A stretch of DNA of 55,169 nt. Source: Plakobranchus ocellatus. Lineage: Eukaryota > Mollusca > Gastropoda > Plakobranchidae. The translations under genes and the position numbers were made by a program. The stretch is from positions 1,237,796 through 1,292,964 of the forward strand of contig BLXT01000945.1 in NCBI GenBank assembly GCA_019648995.1, written 5' to 3'. Within the stretch, counting starts at the first letter, position 1. Each line of letters begins with the position of its first letter. Positions 42,801 through 52,831 of this stretch are shown in pieces. The notes below the pieces were generated by a model. That model saw nothing but the letters and a program-made list of their open reading frames with translations. It searched no databases and was not told the DNA's origin.

Positions 42801-43403
42801 TAGTGCAAAACAAAAAGACTGAAAAGATAATTTAACAAATAGTCAATGATCATAAGACATTAAAGAACTTTTTTTTTTGTTTTGTTCTAATATGCCTGTC
42901 GATTTTCTCTAAGCACAATTACCCAGTCCATATTGGAAGGTAAAAAATGAAACTAATGTTTGACTAATACTGCACATCTGAATATACCTTAAATAAAAAA
43001 AAAATAGTAAAAATAATAAAGAAAAAACAGATTGTTAGCGATTGACAAAAATTTTTTCATAACAATTCAACTTTTAAGGATGGATGGAGCTTATTTGTTG
43101 TCACAACTTGTACTTATAAATATCAGGAAAACATTTGCTGCAATTGATGGGACACGCATGAAATAGTGAAATGTTTTACTTCAAGAATAAAGAGAACTAT
43201 CAGACTTATGTTGGGCCCAGTATAACAGAATGCTTGGGAAAGGAATGAATTCCAATTCTTTATCATGTGCCAAGTATTCTACTGAATGGGCCATTGGGCT
43301 CATAAAACAAAAGACTTATACCTTGTTTTGATTCTGTTTTCTGAGAACTGTTTTCATCTCCTTCATCTGCACTGGCAAAAGCATTATCATCAGAGTCTGA
43401 CAT
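33759..43403 (-). CDS. FAM114A2: FAM114A (NOXP20-like) protein, complete, 14 coding exons
   Basis: Joined minus-strand exons give 707 residues in continuous phase, longer than human FAM114A1/A2 (about 560 and 505). The extra length is a low-complexity Ser/Lys/Glu/Asp region at about 28-209. The start MSDSDDNAF resembles the MSDKDD start of FAM114A2. A Trp-rich motif GWGWSNWGSSLLSAAS lies at 210-225 and a second, SGWFASWGVGDLAKK, near 360. Then come the family core GGIDVLENIGKKTYNTLAEH, the segment LFDDYQGLAHLEALEILSNQ, and the C-terminal YIQDAFLLLLPVLQ. From family knowledge, FAM114A proteins carry DUF719, are cytosolic or Golgi-associated and bind Rab2. The molecular role is not settled. A1 versus A2 cannot be decided, and invertebrates probably have one copy. 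The gene is convergent with KIF3A. Confidence 0.94.
34619..34639. repeat. (CA)n microsatellite
   Basis: Ten CA dinucleotides in FAM114A intron 13. Confidence 0.9.
34818..34874 (-). CDS. FAM114A2: FAM114A coding exon 13
   Basis: Residues 656-674: EEEGSSEGVTSMVTNIYLE, aligning with VLNPLITAVFLE. Acceptor TTTTAG; donor CTCGAG|GTAAAT, phase 0. Confidence 0.9.
35332..35404 (-). CDS. FAM114A2: FAM114A coding exon 12
   Basis: Residues 631-655: LTGVLCHEIGNLSNKFVACL, NKLV, matching LCKELSSLSKEFTTCL. Two overlapping donors exist (CTG|GTTGTA and GTT|GTAAGT). The second fits consensus better and adds one Val. Confidence 0.92.
35820..35959 (-). CDS. FAM114A2: FAM114A coding exon 11
   Basis: Residues 585-630: HEKSIQALAELTAKGVEQFH, KAGEMVLL, a DKDKDKD run, RAHSLA. 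Acceptor GTCTAG; donor GCTAG|GTATGA. It is the only exon of this gene ending in phase 2, which matters for the alternative 3' end discussed for 30754-31730. Confidence 0.94.
36294..36445 (-). CDS. FAM114A2: FAM114A coding exon 10
   Basis: Residues 534-584: GDQDFASLVQRHLCELELGT, VPDKLNTVHQMVQAWI. Helical, aligning with the family's GDEDFTKDITELFSQL. Acceptor CTAACAG; donor AAAG|GTTAGG, phase 0. Confidence 0.93.
36987..37148 (-). CDS. FAM114A2: FAM114A coding exon 9
   Basis: Residues 480-533: GLAHLEALEILSNQSEKKVH, SLLNSLANEDL, matching LSHLEALEMLSQESE in vertebrates. Acceptor GTTCTAG; donor ACAG|GTGCTT, phase 1. Confidence 0.95.
37563..37866 (-). CDS. FAM114A2: FAM114A coding exon 8 (core)
   Basis: Residues 379-479: FDAVEHLAAGGIDVLENIGK, KTYNTLAEHDPALRKTRQF, then LREAKDQAE and HFGTLFDDYQ. 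This is the best-conserved part of the family. Acceptor TATCAG; donor CAAG|GTAGGA, phase 1. Confidence 0.95.
38710..38748. other. Poly-C run abutting an assembly gap (23 N)
   Basis: Sixteen C residues run directly into 23 Ns in FAM114A intron 7. The gap was probably caused by the homopolymer. Confidence 0.97.
38856..39061 (-). CDS. FAM114A2: FAM114A coding exon 7 (second Trp motif)
   Basis: Residues 310-378, a charged N-terminal half, then GSGWFASWGVGDLAKKVQDT. The last residues join GKSL of exon 8 to give VQDTGKS, matching VQSTGKS of vertebrate FAM114A2. Acceptor AAATTAG; donor ACACT|GTGAGT, phase 0. Confidence 0.92.
39315..39410 (-). CDS. FAM114A2: FAM114A coding exon 6
   Basis: Residues 278-309: ILLKEEEEKPFSLSKGLEDR, then an Asn/Asp-rich run. 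Low conservation. Supported by phase match on both sides, a pyrimidine-rich acceptor TTACAAG and donor GATG|GTAAAC. It could be a cassette exon, but skipping it (96 nt) would keep the frame. Confidence 0.78.
39828..39953 (-). CDS. FAM114A2: FAM114A coding exon 5
   Basis: Residues 236-277: GDGLSTIMDTVESSLGVPDP, aligning with the vertebrate ISNVIEKAETSLGIPGP region, then an acidic stretch. Acceptor TTTGCAG; donor AATG|GTAAGT. Confidence 0.9.
40545..40623 (-). CDS. FAM114A2: FAM114A coding exon 4 (Trp-rich motif)
   Basis: Residues 210-235: GWGWSNWGSSLLSAASNSVQ, TFTHQV, matching the GWGSWGKSLLSSAS motif of vertebrate FAM114A. Acceptor TTTCAAAG; donor GTTG|GTAAGC, phase 1. Confidence 0.92.
41393..41503. 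repeat. (GA)n-rich microsatellite in FAM114A intron 3
   Basis: Purine-rich imperfect GA/GACAGA repeats. They extend spurious open frames on both strands past the exon 3 donor. Confidence 0.9.
41594..42018 (-). CDS. FAM114A2: FAM114A coding exon 3 (disordered linker)
   Basis: Residues 68-209, the longest exon. It is rich in Ser, Lys, Glu and Asp with no hydrophobic core, so probably disordered. Acceptor TATCCAG; donor GTGGG|GTAAGA, phase 0. An open frame runs past the donor into a (GA)n microsatellite, but that part is intron. Confidence 0.87.
42415..42534 (-). CDS. FAM114A2: FAM114A coding exon 2
   Basis: Residues 28-67, low complexity: EKQKKTDVEAAGVNKDSKT, then a Lys/Gln-rich run KGKGKQQSRNKK. 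Acceptor TTTGCAG; donor AAAG|GTTACT. Not conserved at family level, so supported mainly by phase and splice sites. Confidence 0.82.
43322..43403 (-). CDS. FAM114A2: FAM114A coding exon 1
   Basis: Residues 1-27, MSDSDDNAFASADEGDENSS onward. The exon body reaches 43422, where a CTTTCAG acceptor shows that a 5' UTR exon lies further upstream. Donor CAAG|GTATAA, phase 1. Confidence 0.88.
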
Positions 43404-44306
43404 GATGCTTTACAAAGTATTGCTGAAAGAAATAATAAATCTTAGCAGAAATACATTGAAGTAGCACATAAATATAAATTATCAAAGCCTTACACGTAAA
43501 TAATTGATATTGATCACTTTGACCATTACAGAATTAAGAGAACAACACAAGAGCCTGTTTACGGAAACAGCAGTTTTTAAACAGCAGTTTCTAAAAACCA
43601 TGTGGAAATTGAGACAGACATACATACAGTGTATTCTTATTTCTCTTTTTTCGCACACTGATCATTTCCTTTTAACTAAATCATCAACACTTCTCTGAAG
43701 TTGTCTGTATATTCAAAATCTTGCCAAGATCAGAAATAAAATCTAGAGTCTGGAGACGAAAGCTGCACATATTCTTGCAAATTAGACTTAGAAGCCTAAT
43801 CCATGGAAAGACTTTCCAATTATGCATATACACAATATTCCATAATACTAATGGCAAAATGAAGACAATTTTAGTCCACTGTAAATAATTATAAAAATAA
43901 CCCCCACCCCATCTTTGGATGAAAAATGAACCAGTCAGTTCTAGTTTTAGATTATGATGACCGAGTTTAATTAATTGATCAGCTCCAAATCAGTGATGAC
44001 ATATAAGTGATTGAAAGAAAATGTGTCCTTTTCCACATTACTTAATGGTTATAATTGATATCGCAAATTAGTCAGGTTATCTAGAATCCATAAATATTTC
44101 TTTTATAGCATGCATACTTGGAATAAAGTGTATTCCATTGACTCGAATCTTCAGTTCTCATATTCTCGAGGCTAAAATAATTTTCATCTATAGGTCTAAT
44201 AACAATCAAAATCATGCAGACACTTTATAACATCTTCTTTGATAGAACCTGCTCAAGACATTGAAGATGTGCTTTTATGTTATAATTGCTTCATCAATTA
44301 AACACT

Positions 44307-44692
44307 TAAAGGACCAGCTTTGCCATCCTAGAATTACCCCTCCCAGACCAGGGCTGCCACCCCCTGATCAACCCCCCAGTACCAGAGTCGCCGTTCCCAT
44401 TTTCTCGAAATCTATATATGCATGCCTTCAACACCAATAGTGATAAGCCTATGATGGAAATCCTTTTTTTGTATACCCATAAAAAGGTTTCTAGAAATTC
44501 AAAATAAGTATTTTCAAAGTTTTTATGCAAAATATAAAGTGTACATTGGAATAAAGTAGTGGACTAGCTGTTGCGAGAATACTTGTCACTGGTCCTTTAC
44601 GGTTACGTACTTTTTTGCGAGTCTACTCGTTGCTGGTCTTTTATGATTGGTTTACGTTTGCGAATATTCTCGTCTACGGTCCTTATAAAAGT
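44307..44692. repeat. Degenerate repeat cluster upstream of FAM114A
   Basis: TAAAGGACCAG at 44307-44317 is exactly inverted at 44589-44599. From 44568 three degenerate copies of a unit of about 45 bases follow, each with TTGCGA, a CTCGT or CTTGT step and a CTGGTCCTTT-like end. Possibly a small transposon remnant. Confidence 0.4.
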
Positions 44693-45459
44693 GTTGGAGA
44701 ATATGTTATTAAGCAGTCTATTTTATAGAATCCACAGAGCCTTTTATTGTAACATCTCCAAATCCAGAGCTGGATCCTGCTCTTATGCTATAGAATTTTA
44801 TTCACTTTGTCTTTATGAAAATGTTTCAGGAAAGATTTTTTATTGCAAGCAATGCAGTTTTCTTTTAGTGACAAAATGTAAAGTCAATTTCAATCAATGG
44901 TACTCAAGCTTAGCAAAAATATTTTTGTTCAAAAGCAAGGATATCTTGGAAACTTTGGTAAAAATTAGTGAACACTCAATACTTTGGATTATTATGCCAT
45001 CTAAGTTTAAGCTGATAAGCTCCAATTCAACAATGACTTTTAAAATATTAAGGTGTGATGTTAAAACTACTAGATCTAGTTTAACTTAAAGAACTTTCTG
45101 GTCTGTGATCCAAAGTTCAGGCGAAATTTCATGAATTTGACAGATAATTATTAATCATTTAATGAGACATGTAAAGCGGATCAATATCAATACGCAGTGA
45201 CAACAAAAAAAGACCGCACATTGAAAGGGCAAGATGCCCATGGCATAATTGGCTGTCCCTGTCTACAACTACTAAAGAATTAATGTGTCCTCCCCCCCCC
45301 CATTCCATTATTTTTAATGGCTGTCTTTATTCAGACACAGGTCCGCATGATCAAAATGATTATTCGGACACTCTGTACAATCTAAATCATACATGACCAA
45401 TTCCAGAGGAAGTGGTGTGACCACGAAAATAAAACCTCAAGTAGTCTTAAAATAATTAT

Positions 45460-45887
45460 CAGAGGCCCCTACCCAAAGAAGCTAGTAGCAGGAATTGAGA
45501 AAACAAAAAAGAGGAATCTATATAATGCACATAAATATCCCAATTCACCGTCACAATGGAAATTAACAATAGATTTCTAAAGCAAAAATTAGCGTCACAT
45601 GAAATACAGAAATAGATCTGGATCTAGACTTAATGAAAAAAATGAACTAACTAAACTTAATTCAAAACACTAGTCACTGGAACAAATGATACTCAATAAT
45701 CATTTTTGCAATATATAAATTAAAAATCGGGTCAAAGCTACATTTTAACAAAAAATTGGGTCTCATCCAATTTAAACGGACTAAACGGCAGGTCTGCCGC
45801 GGAATTTTATATTAATGGGTGGAATCGTGGAATCGGCTCTGAAAAAGAGGAACGATTCCGCAAAACGCGAAATGGTAGGGGCCTCTG
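45460..45887. mobile_element. 428-bp MITE with TIR CAGAGGCCCCTACC
   Basis: A perfect 14-base inverted repeat marks the ends (45460-45473 and 45874-45887). CAGAGG-type termini are common in hAT elements, but the flanks (ATAATTAT, TATTATAT) are not an exact duplication. Non-coding. Confidence 0.6.
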
Positions 45888-48800
45888 TATTATATGTTCA
45901 TTTCACATGATTTTTTGTTTGAGGGACAAATTAGCAATGGCGATGCAGCACAAGCAGCAATTTTGCATGAATTTGTAATTGAATACTATCAATAATCGTT
46001 TGTTTGTCACAGATTTTAGAAATTCAGAAAGACAGCATCTACTCATGGATGAATCCCTGAAGAGCTATACCCCGATCCAGCTCAAAGATTTTTTTTAATG
46101 GTGACTGTTTCAGATTAATATAATATGAATAAAACACATTTCGTCCAAATTTGGTGTTATGTGGTTATTGTGTTTTGGTTGTTTAAATAACACTAACACC
46201 GAAGAGCATACGAAAATATATTTTCTGGGCCCAAATGTTGGGAATATCGAAAGAGGACATCAAAACATGTAATTTTAAGATGAAGATTGTTTGAATCCAC
46301 CCATAGAAAGGCCCCGAACAAGTAGTGCAAGATTCACTGATTGATAATGTCTGGCTTTCGATTTTTACCATCTGCGTGAACAGATTTATTCGCTTTTTAA
46401 TCAGCCGATGCGCAGATATATACGCCATACTGCTTACATTTACATTTTCATCAACACCCATTCTTTAGATTTCTGACAAGTTTTTTCCCTTTATTTAAAA
46501 TATGAGGAAACTGGATGTAATTTAAAGCTGTCATGTTGAAAAAACATCGGAGACTTCTAACATCAGCGATAGACCTGGCTTCACCCCAAACCTTAGGCGA
46601 ATAATGTGATTTTCTCCACACAAGTAGTGATTAGGAATACTTTAGGCCTATAATGATGAAAAGTCACTTAAAATTGCCTTTCATTGAGATTTTAAAATTA
46701 CTTGATTTAATCGATTTGTGTCCCAGATCTAACAAAACACTGAAATTTCAAAGTAGATCTAGGCCTTCCATTCAATAATGCCGTCAATCAATCACCTGCT
46801 GGATCTAGATCTAGTATAAACTAGATTTAAAAAGTTGAGAATTATTTTTTACCTATAAGTCGCCCAGTTCAATCTAAAAATTAGCTAAATTGCCATTTGA
46901 AAAAAAATAAAGATAAAAGCATGTTTAAACAAAATTGTTTTTAAAAAAATTTCAAAACTTAACTTCATTGACTCCATCATTATGCAAACAAAAAATCAAG
47001 AAATAAAACCTGTTCACTAGACAGACATCAGACTTTGCAAAGTGTTGAAAACAATGTAATCTTTACTTTTATACTGTTGAAAACGTGTTATAAGAATGAT
47101 TGAATATAGGGGCCAAAGTTAAAGAAAAATATTTCTGAAAATGGTACAGAGGTATTTCCCTTAATTCAAAAAAACAAAAACAAAAAAAGATATTTTTTGA
47201 CAAATTTTAAATAAAATTGTATTTAATTTTTTTTTAAATGCTTTTAAAAATTGGATAGACTAGAAATGAAGACACAGGAGCAGTTGGTTAAGACATATTT
47301 TTATTCATTTGCGTTTTGTCATTATTAAGAGAGTTCAGTGAGAGAGATAGAAAGAATGAGATATGGCGGATGGATAGTAATAAAGAAAGGGATGGTTTGG
47401 TTTCTGTGTATAGCCAGTCCTTAACAGGCTTTCAGGTCCTCTGCCTGGCCAAGATGCAAAAGAGAGAGATTCATTGGTCTTTTGCCGAGAAAAGTTTTAG
47501 AATCTTTGGATACATTTCTTGATGCTGTTTTTAATTCTACAAAGCACGAAAAAGTATTCTCCTTGGTGAACGCGCTTAAAATGAGAGGGTAAAAAAATCA
47601 CAGGAAATTGTAAAAACAGGCAACTGATAAACTTATCCCCTCAAAAAATGATGCACTGTGGACTAAAAATAGACTAATTCGTGAGGTAACAGCAATGTCC
47701 GTGTCCGAATACAGAAAATTGATTATGCAGACCTGTGCTCGAATACACACTTTTTAAAAAATGGTTGTAATGCGAAATAACAGCTGTTTAACAAGAACAT
47801 ATTTTGATTTTCTTTTCTTTTGTGCATATTTGGATGTTCTGTTGGTCTTTTATTCCCTTCAAAAGACATTTAAATTAACCTTTTAATTTTATAAACACTT
47901 AATGTGGCTTGGGGTCTAACTAGGATCTGCTCGTTCATACTGTTAGCACATACAATACAGAATCTAGATCTTCTAACTGAATTGCATTCTTTGTTTATTT
48001 TAATTAAAATCTTAGAAGCCAAGGAAAGTGAGCGTGAGGAAAGCTGATTAAATCTTTACTTTTCCTTACTACTCAAGTTTCTCACCTTCCACGTCAACTT
48101 TTACTGGTCTTGATTTTACTGTAAACAAAGTCGTTCTCAATCTCGAGCAGTCAACAATATTTGAGCAAATGTAATCGAAAAATACAGAAGATTACTATAA
48201 AAAAAACTGTTTCCGGCTAGGATTCTCGAAACAATCAATAAAACTGGATGTCAAATTTTATTCTTTTTCTCAAAGTTTTTTTGCGAGCCAAATGAATATA
48301 ATTCGCACTTTTCATTGTGTATAATGGGCGCGTTTAAACAAAAAAAAAAAAAAAAAAGAAAGAAAGATGAAGGGGTGAAGAAAGTGCCGAGGCACAATAT
48401 CTGCCCAAGGAAATAAGTGTGTGAGCTGTACTATAGGGGAAGTAATCCAGCTTGGCCTTTCATTTTGTTTTCATCTGCAATAGTCTGTTTTCATGTGTGA
48501 AATAGAGCGCATACTATCCAAGGCCTATACAATAATCTTGGCTAGCGCTGCTACCCTTTCTTTATTAACCCAACAGTTTCAATAGAGTTATTCTCTGTCT
48601 ATATCTAGTGCGCCAGCCATCAATTTTTCCCATGATTACTTAAATACTAGCCAAACCCGTTGCTGATTTTTATTATTTCTTATAAGGATGTTCTTAAGAA
48701 GACAAAAGTTGAGCACCAAACATTTAATGCTGTTTTTTTCCCCTTAGCTTTGTCTTGTGGCGTGCAAAGTTCCGGAACATTATTGTCATTTAAATGTCTA

Positions 48801-49096
48801 CCTAAGATATTGTTTCGCCAGCTTAATAAGAATTAACTAAGGTTATAAAATGTCGTTTTGTAAATCCGCAAAGCAACTTTGGTATTTTAAAATGTGCCCA
48901 CATAAAATGACGTGATCTATAGTAATATATCTGTATTTTTGTGGATTTCGTCGACATTCCACAAAAATTTGTAGACGCATTACACGTTTGAGCTTTACTC
49001 CATAATAAAATGATTCTTATTAGCGATCTCTCAAGATTATCCTTGTTTTTCCATCCATGGTATCCTCATCAATCTTCTGATAAACCGTATCTTTAC

Positions 49097-49099
<3 letters not shown>
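45888..49099. other. Intergenic DNA, nothing firm
   Basis: AT-rich non-coding DNA with a poly-A run near 48340. The 5' UTR exon and promoter of FAM114A may lie here. GGAAG|GTGAGA on the minus strand near 48087 is one possible 5' UTR donor, but chance donors are common. Confidence 0.3.
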
Positions 49100-49170
<71 letters not shown>

Positions 49171-49185
49171 ATCTCTCTCTCTCTC
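49100..49185. repeat. (CT)n followed by (ATCT)n microsatellite
   Basis: A run of CT dinucleotides to about 49133 changes into ATCT/GTCT tetranucleotides and then CT again. Compound microsatellite. Confidence 0.95.
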
Positions 49186-50075
49186 ATATCATATTAAGTG
49201 GATAATCCATTCTGAAAGGAATCAAAATAGGCCTACTGATGCTTGTGTTAAAATCCAAAGTATATGATTGTTTCCTTTTTATGCATCGGTGCACTTTTGT
49301 ACTTCTCCATTTTTTCTTAATTATTAATTATTCAATTAATCAATTATTTTGAAATCTCTTTTTAAGATCTTACTTCAGATGCAAAATATAACATCAAATT
49401 CGGTGATTTAAACAAAGGGTAATTTAGGTTTCCCTCTAAATTATTCAGTGATTTGTGAGAACACATAAGGTATGTTTGGCAAAATCTGTAAAAATTCAGT
49501 GTGAGTAATTAGTCATAAATCTAGGTACAGACCATTTAAATTCGTTATCAGTCTTTAAAGCTCAGACATTCAAGTTAGCAAAATTATTTAGTTAAGCTTC
49601 ACACTGAGTTTGTTTTTTGATAAATGCATGATTTTGTATCGAAAAAGTAAAGTTTCATGGACCAAACAATAATCTTAAAATTAAAGAATTTTTACTCTTT
49701 TACTCGATGCTGTTTGCTTTATGCTAGATTGAGTATGGGTGTCTGGTTCTCTGCCCTTAAATTAAAGCGGTGATTTTGTAAGATGAAAGTGACGCAAATT
49801 GAAGGGGTTTTTTCCTGTTTTTTTTTATTTATTTATTTTTTTTGTTTTGTTGCACTTATATTTCCCACATTTTCTAGAAATAATGCATCAAATTAGTGAT
49901 TTAGGCCTTTGCTCATTATTAGGTCACGTGTATACGAAGGATCGCAACTCACTTCTCTGCCCTTAGCTTGAATGGAAAAAAGAACAATTTGTGCCAGATC
50001 ATTACGTTGATGATGCACTTTGATTTTGCGAAACAGCATTATCATCAATCGCTCGCATTCAGCCCCCTCCCCCTC

Positions 50076-50110
50076 ACACACACACACACTCACACACACA
50101 CACATACACA
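50076..50110. repeat. (CA)n microsatellite
   Basis: Interrupted CA dinucleotide run with one CT and one TA interruption. Confidence 0.93.
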
Positions 50111-50719
50111 CTTATACCATAAAGAAAGTGTATTAAATAAGACCTTTGAAGTAAATGAAATAGGCCAGAAGGAAGTTCTGAAGGGGAAAAAATAATAGAA
50201 AAAAAAACATGCAAAAGGCTCAGGTTTAGTTCGAATACACTTTAGAATGTTGCGCCGGCACTCATCACTCTCACCAAGAACTACCGCTGTGTCTAGCTTT
50301 TGAGCTTTCACTTTTTTGAAAATAAAAAGCAGTAAATAGACCCTGTAACTTCATGATCATAAAATTTGACCTTTTCATGTAAAAGAAAAACATAGCCCTT
50401 GCGTCGACACATCCTTGTGAAATAGTTATATAATACAATTAAATCATATTCAATGGTATGTGCGTGCGCATATTTATATTATGTAAGACACAAACTACTT
50501 TTAAAGGAGTACTAAGTATCGACAGCAAATGAAATTTAAGAAAAGAAAGTACAGTTTGTACTAAAAGCTTTTTAAAAACTTTCTTTCTACATGTAAAACT
50601 GTGTTATACGATAGAAGTTTTATCGGAAAGTCATAAGACTGTTGCGATAGCTGTAGTTTTACTGCGTGGACAATAAATTATATCTCTTTTTACACAATGC
50701 AGCCATAGCGTAGGTCCAC

Positions 50720-51093
50720 ACGAGCGCACATCAAGTCGGCTACCTGTCGGAGCGTCGGAGCTATCCTTTGTGTTTTACAGCCTGGTCTTACATCAGTGGC
50801 TCTGTTGGATAAGGGAAAGGAGGGTGCTATTACGTGACCAAGCATAATTGTACTGACCGCCTCCAGTGTCGGTCTACGCTTACTGTGCGCTACCCACCGA
50901 TAAGTTAGCCTGATAATTTGCGTAACAAGACTGGCCTCGTGTTTTGCACGGCAACGGTCAGTAGAATTATGCGTGGTCACGTAATGGCACCCCCTCTCCT
51001 TTATCCAACAGAACCACTGACGTAAGATCAGGCTGTAAAACACAAAGGATAGTCCCGACGCTACGACAAGTAGCCGACTTGATGTGCGCTCGT
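50720..51093. mobile_element. Foldback element with 139-bp inverted arms
   Basis: The left arm 50720-50858 and right arm 50956-51093 are near-complete reverse complements (for example ACGAGCGCACATCAAGTCGG, TATCCTTTGTGTTTTACAGC), separated by a 97-base spacer. The block is CpG-richer than its surroundings. No coding capacity beyond palindrome-derived frames. The spacer shares a motif with repeats just to the right. Confidence 0.85.
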
Positions 51094-51144
51094 ACTAAAG
51101 AAAGAGAATATTTCAAAACATGTATTGTTGGACACGTGAACTGC

Positions 51145-51240
51145 TGCCTCCAGTGTGGGCCTACGCTAATCGCGACATCAGTCCTTCAAGTTAGCCATGA
51201 CAAGTCGCGTCGCCTCCAGTGTGGGCCTGCACATATAGGT
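51145..51240. repeat. Two copies of the GCCTCCAGTGTGGGCCT repeat
   Basis: GCCTCCAGTGTGGGCCT occurs at 51145 and 51212, and a variant (GCCTCCAGTGTCGGTCT) opens the foldback spacer at 50859. The 50859 and 51145 copies also share GTTAGCC and a GCGT end. A dispersed or tandem unit of about 66 bases. Confidence 0.65.
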
Positions 51241-51484
51241 ATACTGATGTCTCGATGAATGTAACACAATCACGCAAATTTGTTTAGAAATGTATACAGA
51301 GACATATCATTTTTTTTGTTCCAAAGATAAAGCGAATGCCTCTTCAGGATTTGAACCTTAAACTTATCTCATTGACAGGCACTATCTTTATTGACTATAA
51401 TCTATACAGGATTTGTCATAGGCCTGAATTTCACAACCCAATCCAATGAGAAAACATCTAAAAAAAAAGGATAACATCACTTAC

Positions 51485-51608
51485 CTTTGCGACGTGACAG
51501 GAATAAAAGCAAACGTGCGGCTGATTCAGGTATGAAGAGCTTGGCATTAAGGGCCAAAAAAGGGCAACAGCATCCGCTGAATACAGTTAGAAACGAGCCA
51601 ATCACCAT
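51485..51608 (-). CDS. Candidate first coding exon, secreted-peptide-like
   Basis: From an ATG at 51606-51608 the frame reads MVIGSFLTVFSGCCCPFLAL, a hydrophobic leader resembling a signal peptide. It continues to a dibasic RRK and ends exactly at a consensus donor AAAG|GTAAGT. The open frame extends upstream to 51764. No partner exon was found and no family is recognised. It may equally be a 5' UTR exon of FAM114A or chance. Confidence 0.2.
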
Positions 51609-52079
51609 GAAGGATATCAGCAGATGGCTGTTTATATGGTGTCTTCTAAACAAACACCTGCTATTCAAATAACTGACACCTACAAACCAATCGCGCACAT
51701 GTATCGTTCGTTTTAGTATTTGATAGATTTCCGATATTTGTAGTTTTACCAATTTGTCTCTCAAGATTTTTTTTTGTAAAAATGCTAATTGTACTTAGAT
51801 AACGAATGTGAGATTTTGTTTTCTTGTTATAGCGTGTTTCTAGAATCTTGAAGAAAAACTAGGTATAGCTCAAATTAGAACTTTGGAAAAAAAAAATTCA
51901 GATCTTAAAGTAATTTTCCCATACTAGAGCCAAATATTACATCAATTGTTCCTCCTTATAACAGCACATGAGTTGGTGCTGCGCGTCTTTCGAAACATTC
52001 GATTTTTTGTGCACAATATTCTTCTTCTTCAGATGTCAGGCCTGGTCTTCCATTCCACTCTGACATCAGCCAGCTAGAT

Positions 52080-52300
52080 AAACTTGGTGTTGGACATCAG
52101 CTGTTTTTTGGTTGCAAAGACATTAAGACAGTCGCTTTTGATATTCTCTATCGACCTCTGCTTCTTTTCTATTCAAATTTTCCACAGAGCATAATCTTTT
52201 CCAGTCCTTTTTTCTGTTAATGTGACCCAGAATCTTCAACTGTCTCTCTCTCTCTATCTGATTGTTTTCATCAATGAGCGCTTCATTCCTGCGAATTGCA
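52080..52300 (-). pseudogene. Decayed LINE fragment, C-terminal end of the reverse transcriptase ORF
   Basis: On the minus strand, 52207-52233 reads ILGHINRKK. In another frame LEKIMLCGKFE and KRSRGR (52151-52168) follow with stops between. This is the GHxxRRxxLE...GKxEGKRSRGRxR block near the C-terminus of RTE-like and related LINE proteins. Upstream, NEALIDE resembles the NEEVL segment. Frame changes and stops show it is dead. Confidence 0.6.
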
Positions 52301-52831
52301 ACACTTCTTCATTGATCTTTCTTTATGTCCAAGATACTCTAATTAACTTTCTTAAAACCATATTTCACTAGCTTCATCCAGTTTCTTTTTTGGTGTTGTT
52401 GGAAATTGTCCAGCACGAACATCGACACAATAGGATAGACCATACCTAGGATTTCAGGGTTCTCATTTTTCTGCCCATGGAGATGTTTCTGTTCTCCAGT
52501 ATGGGGTTCATCTTGTTGAACGTTTTTTTCTTTGTTGCAATATATTTCTCAATTTACCACATAGCAGACTTAATTCTTCTATTTCTTGGTTTTTGTAAAA
52601 TCCGAATCCCAAATTATAATCTGATAATTTGAAGAAAACTAAAAGCAGATTTTTAAATCGCTCAGAGATGCTGACATTTTTTTAAGCCGCAAAAGAAAAG
52701 ATTTATCAGATCTCAGTTGGAATTTTACCGATTTTCTCTACAAAGCAACGAAGTCCATTTAAACAAGCCTATTGTAAACTACTCCCCATCTTTTAAATGC
52801 TTTCAAAGCTGAGAAACGTTTTCAAACCTAA

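Noticed and set aside
44571..45089. 172-codon open frame on the plus strand
   Set aside because: It is the longest uninterrupted plus-strand frame, but it starts inside degenerate repeats and has Leu/Ser/Phe/Lys-biased AT-driven composition. It has no recognisable domain or splice context, so probably chance.
50690..51043. 117-codon minus-strand frame
   Set aside because: Lies within the foldback element. The palindromic arms create mirrored open frames; no domain seen.
51330..51370. Possible tRNA T-arm (GGTTCAAATCC on the minus strand)
   Set aside because: No matching stems, anticodon arm or acceptor stem could be built around it.
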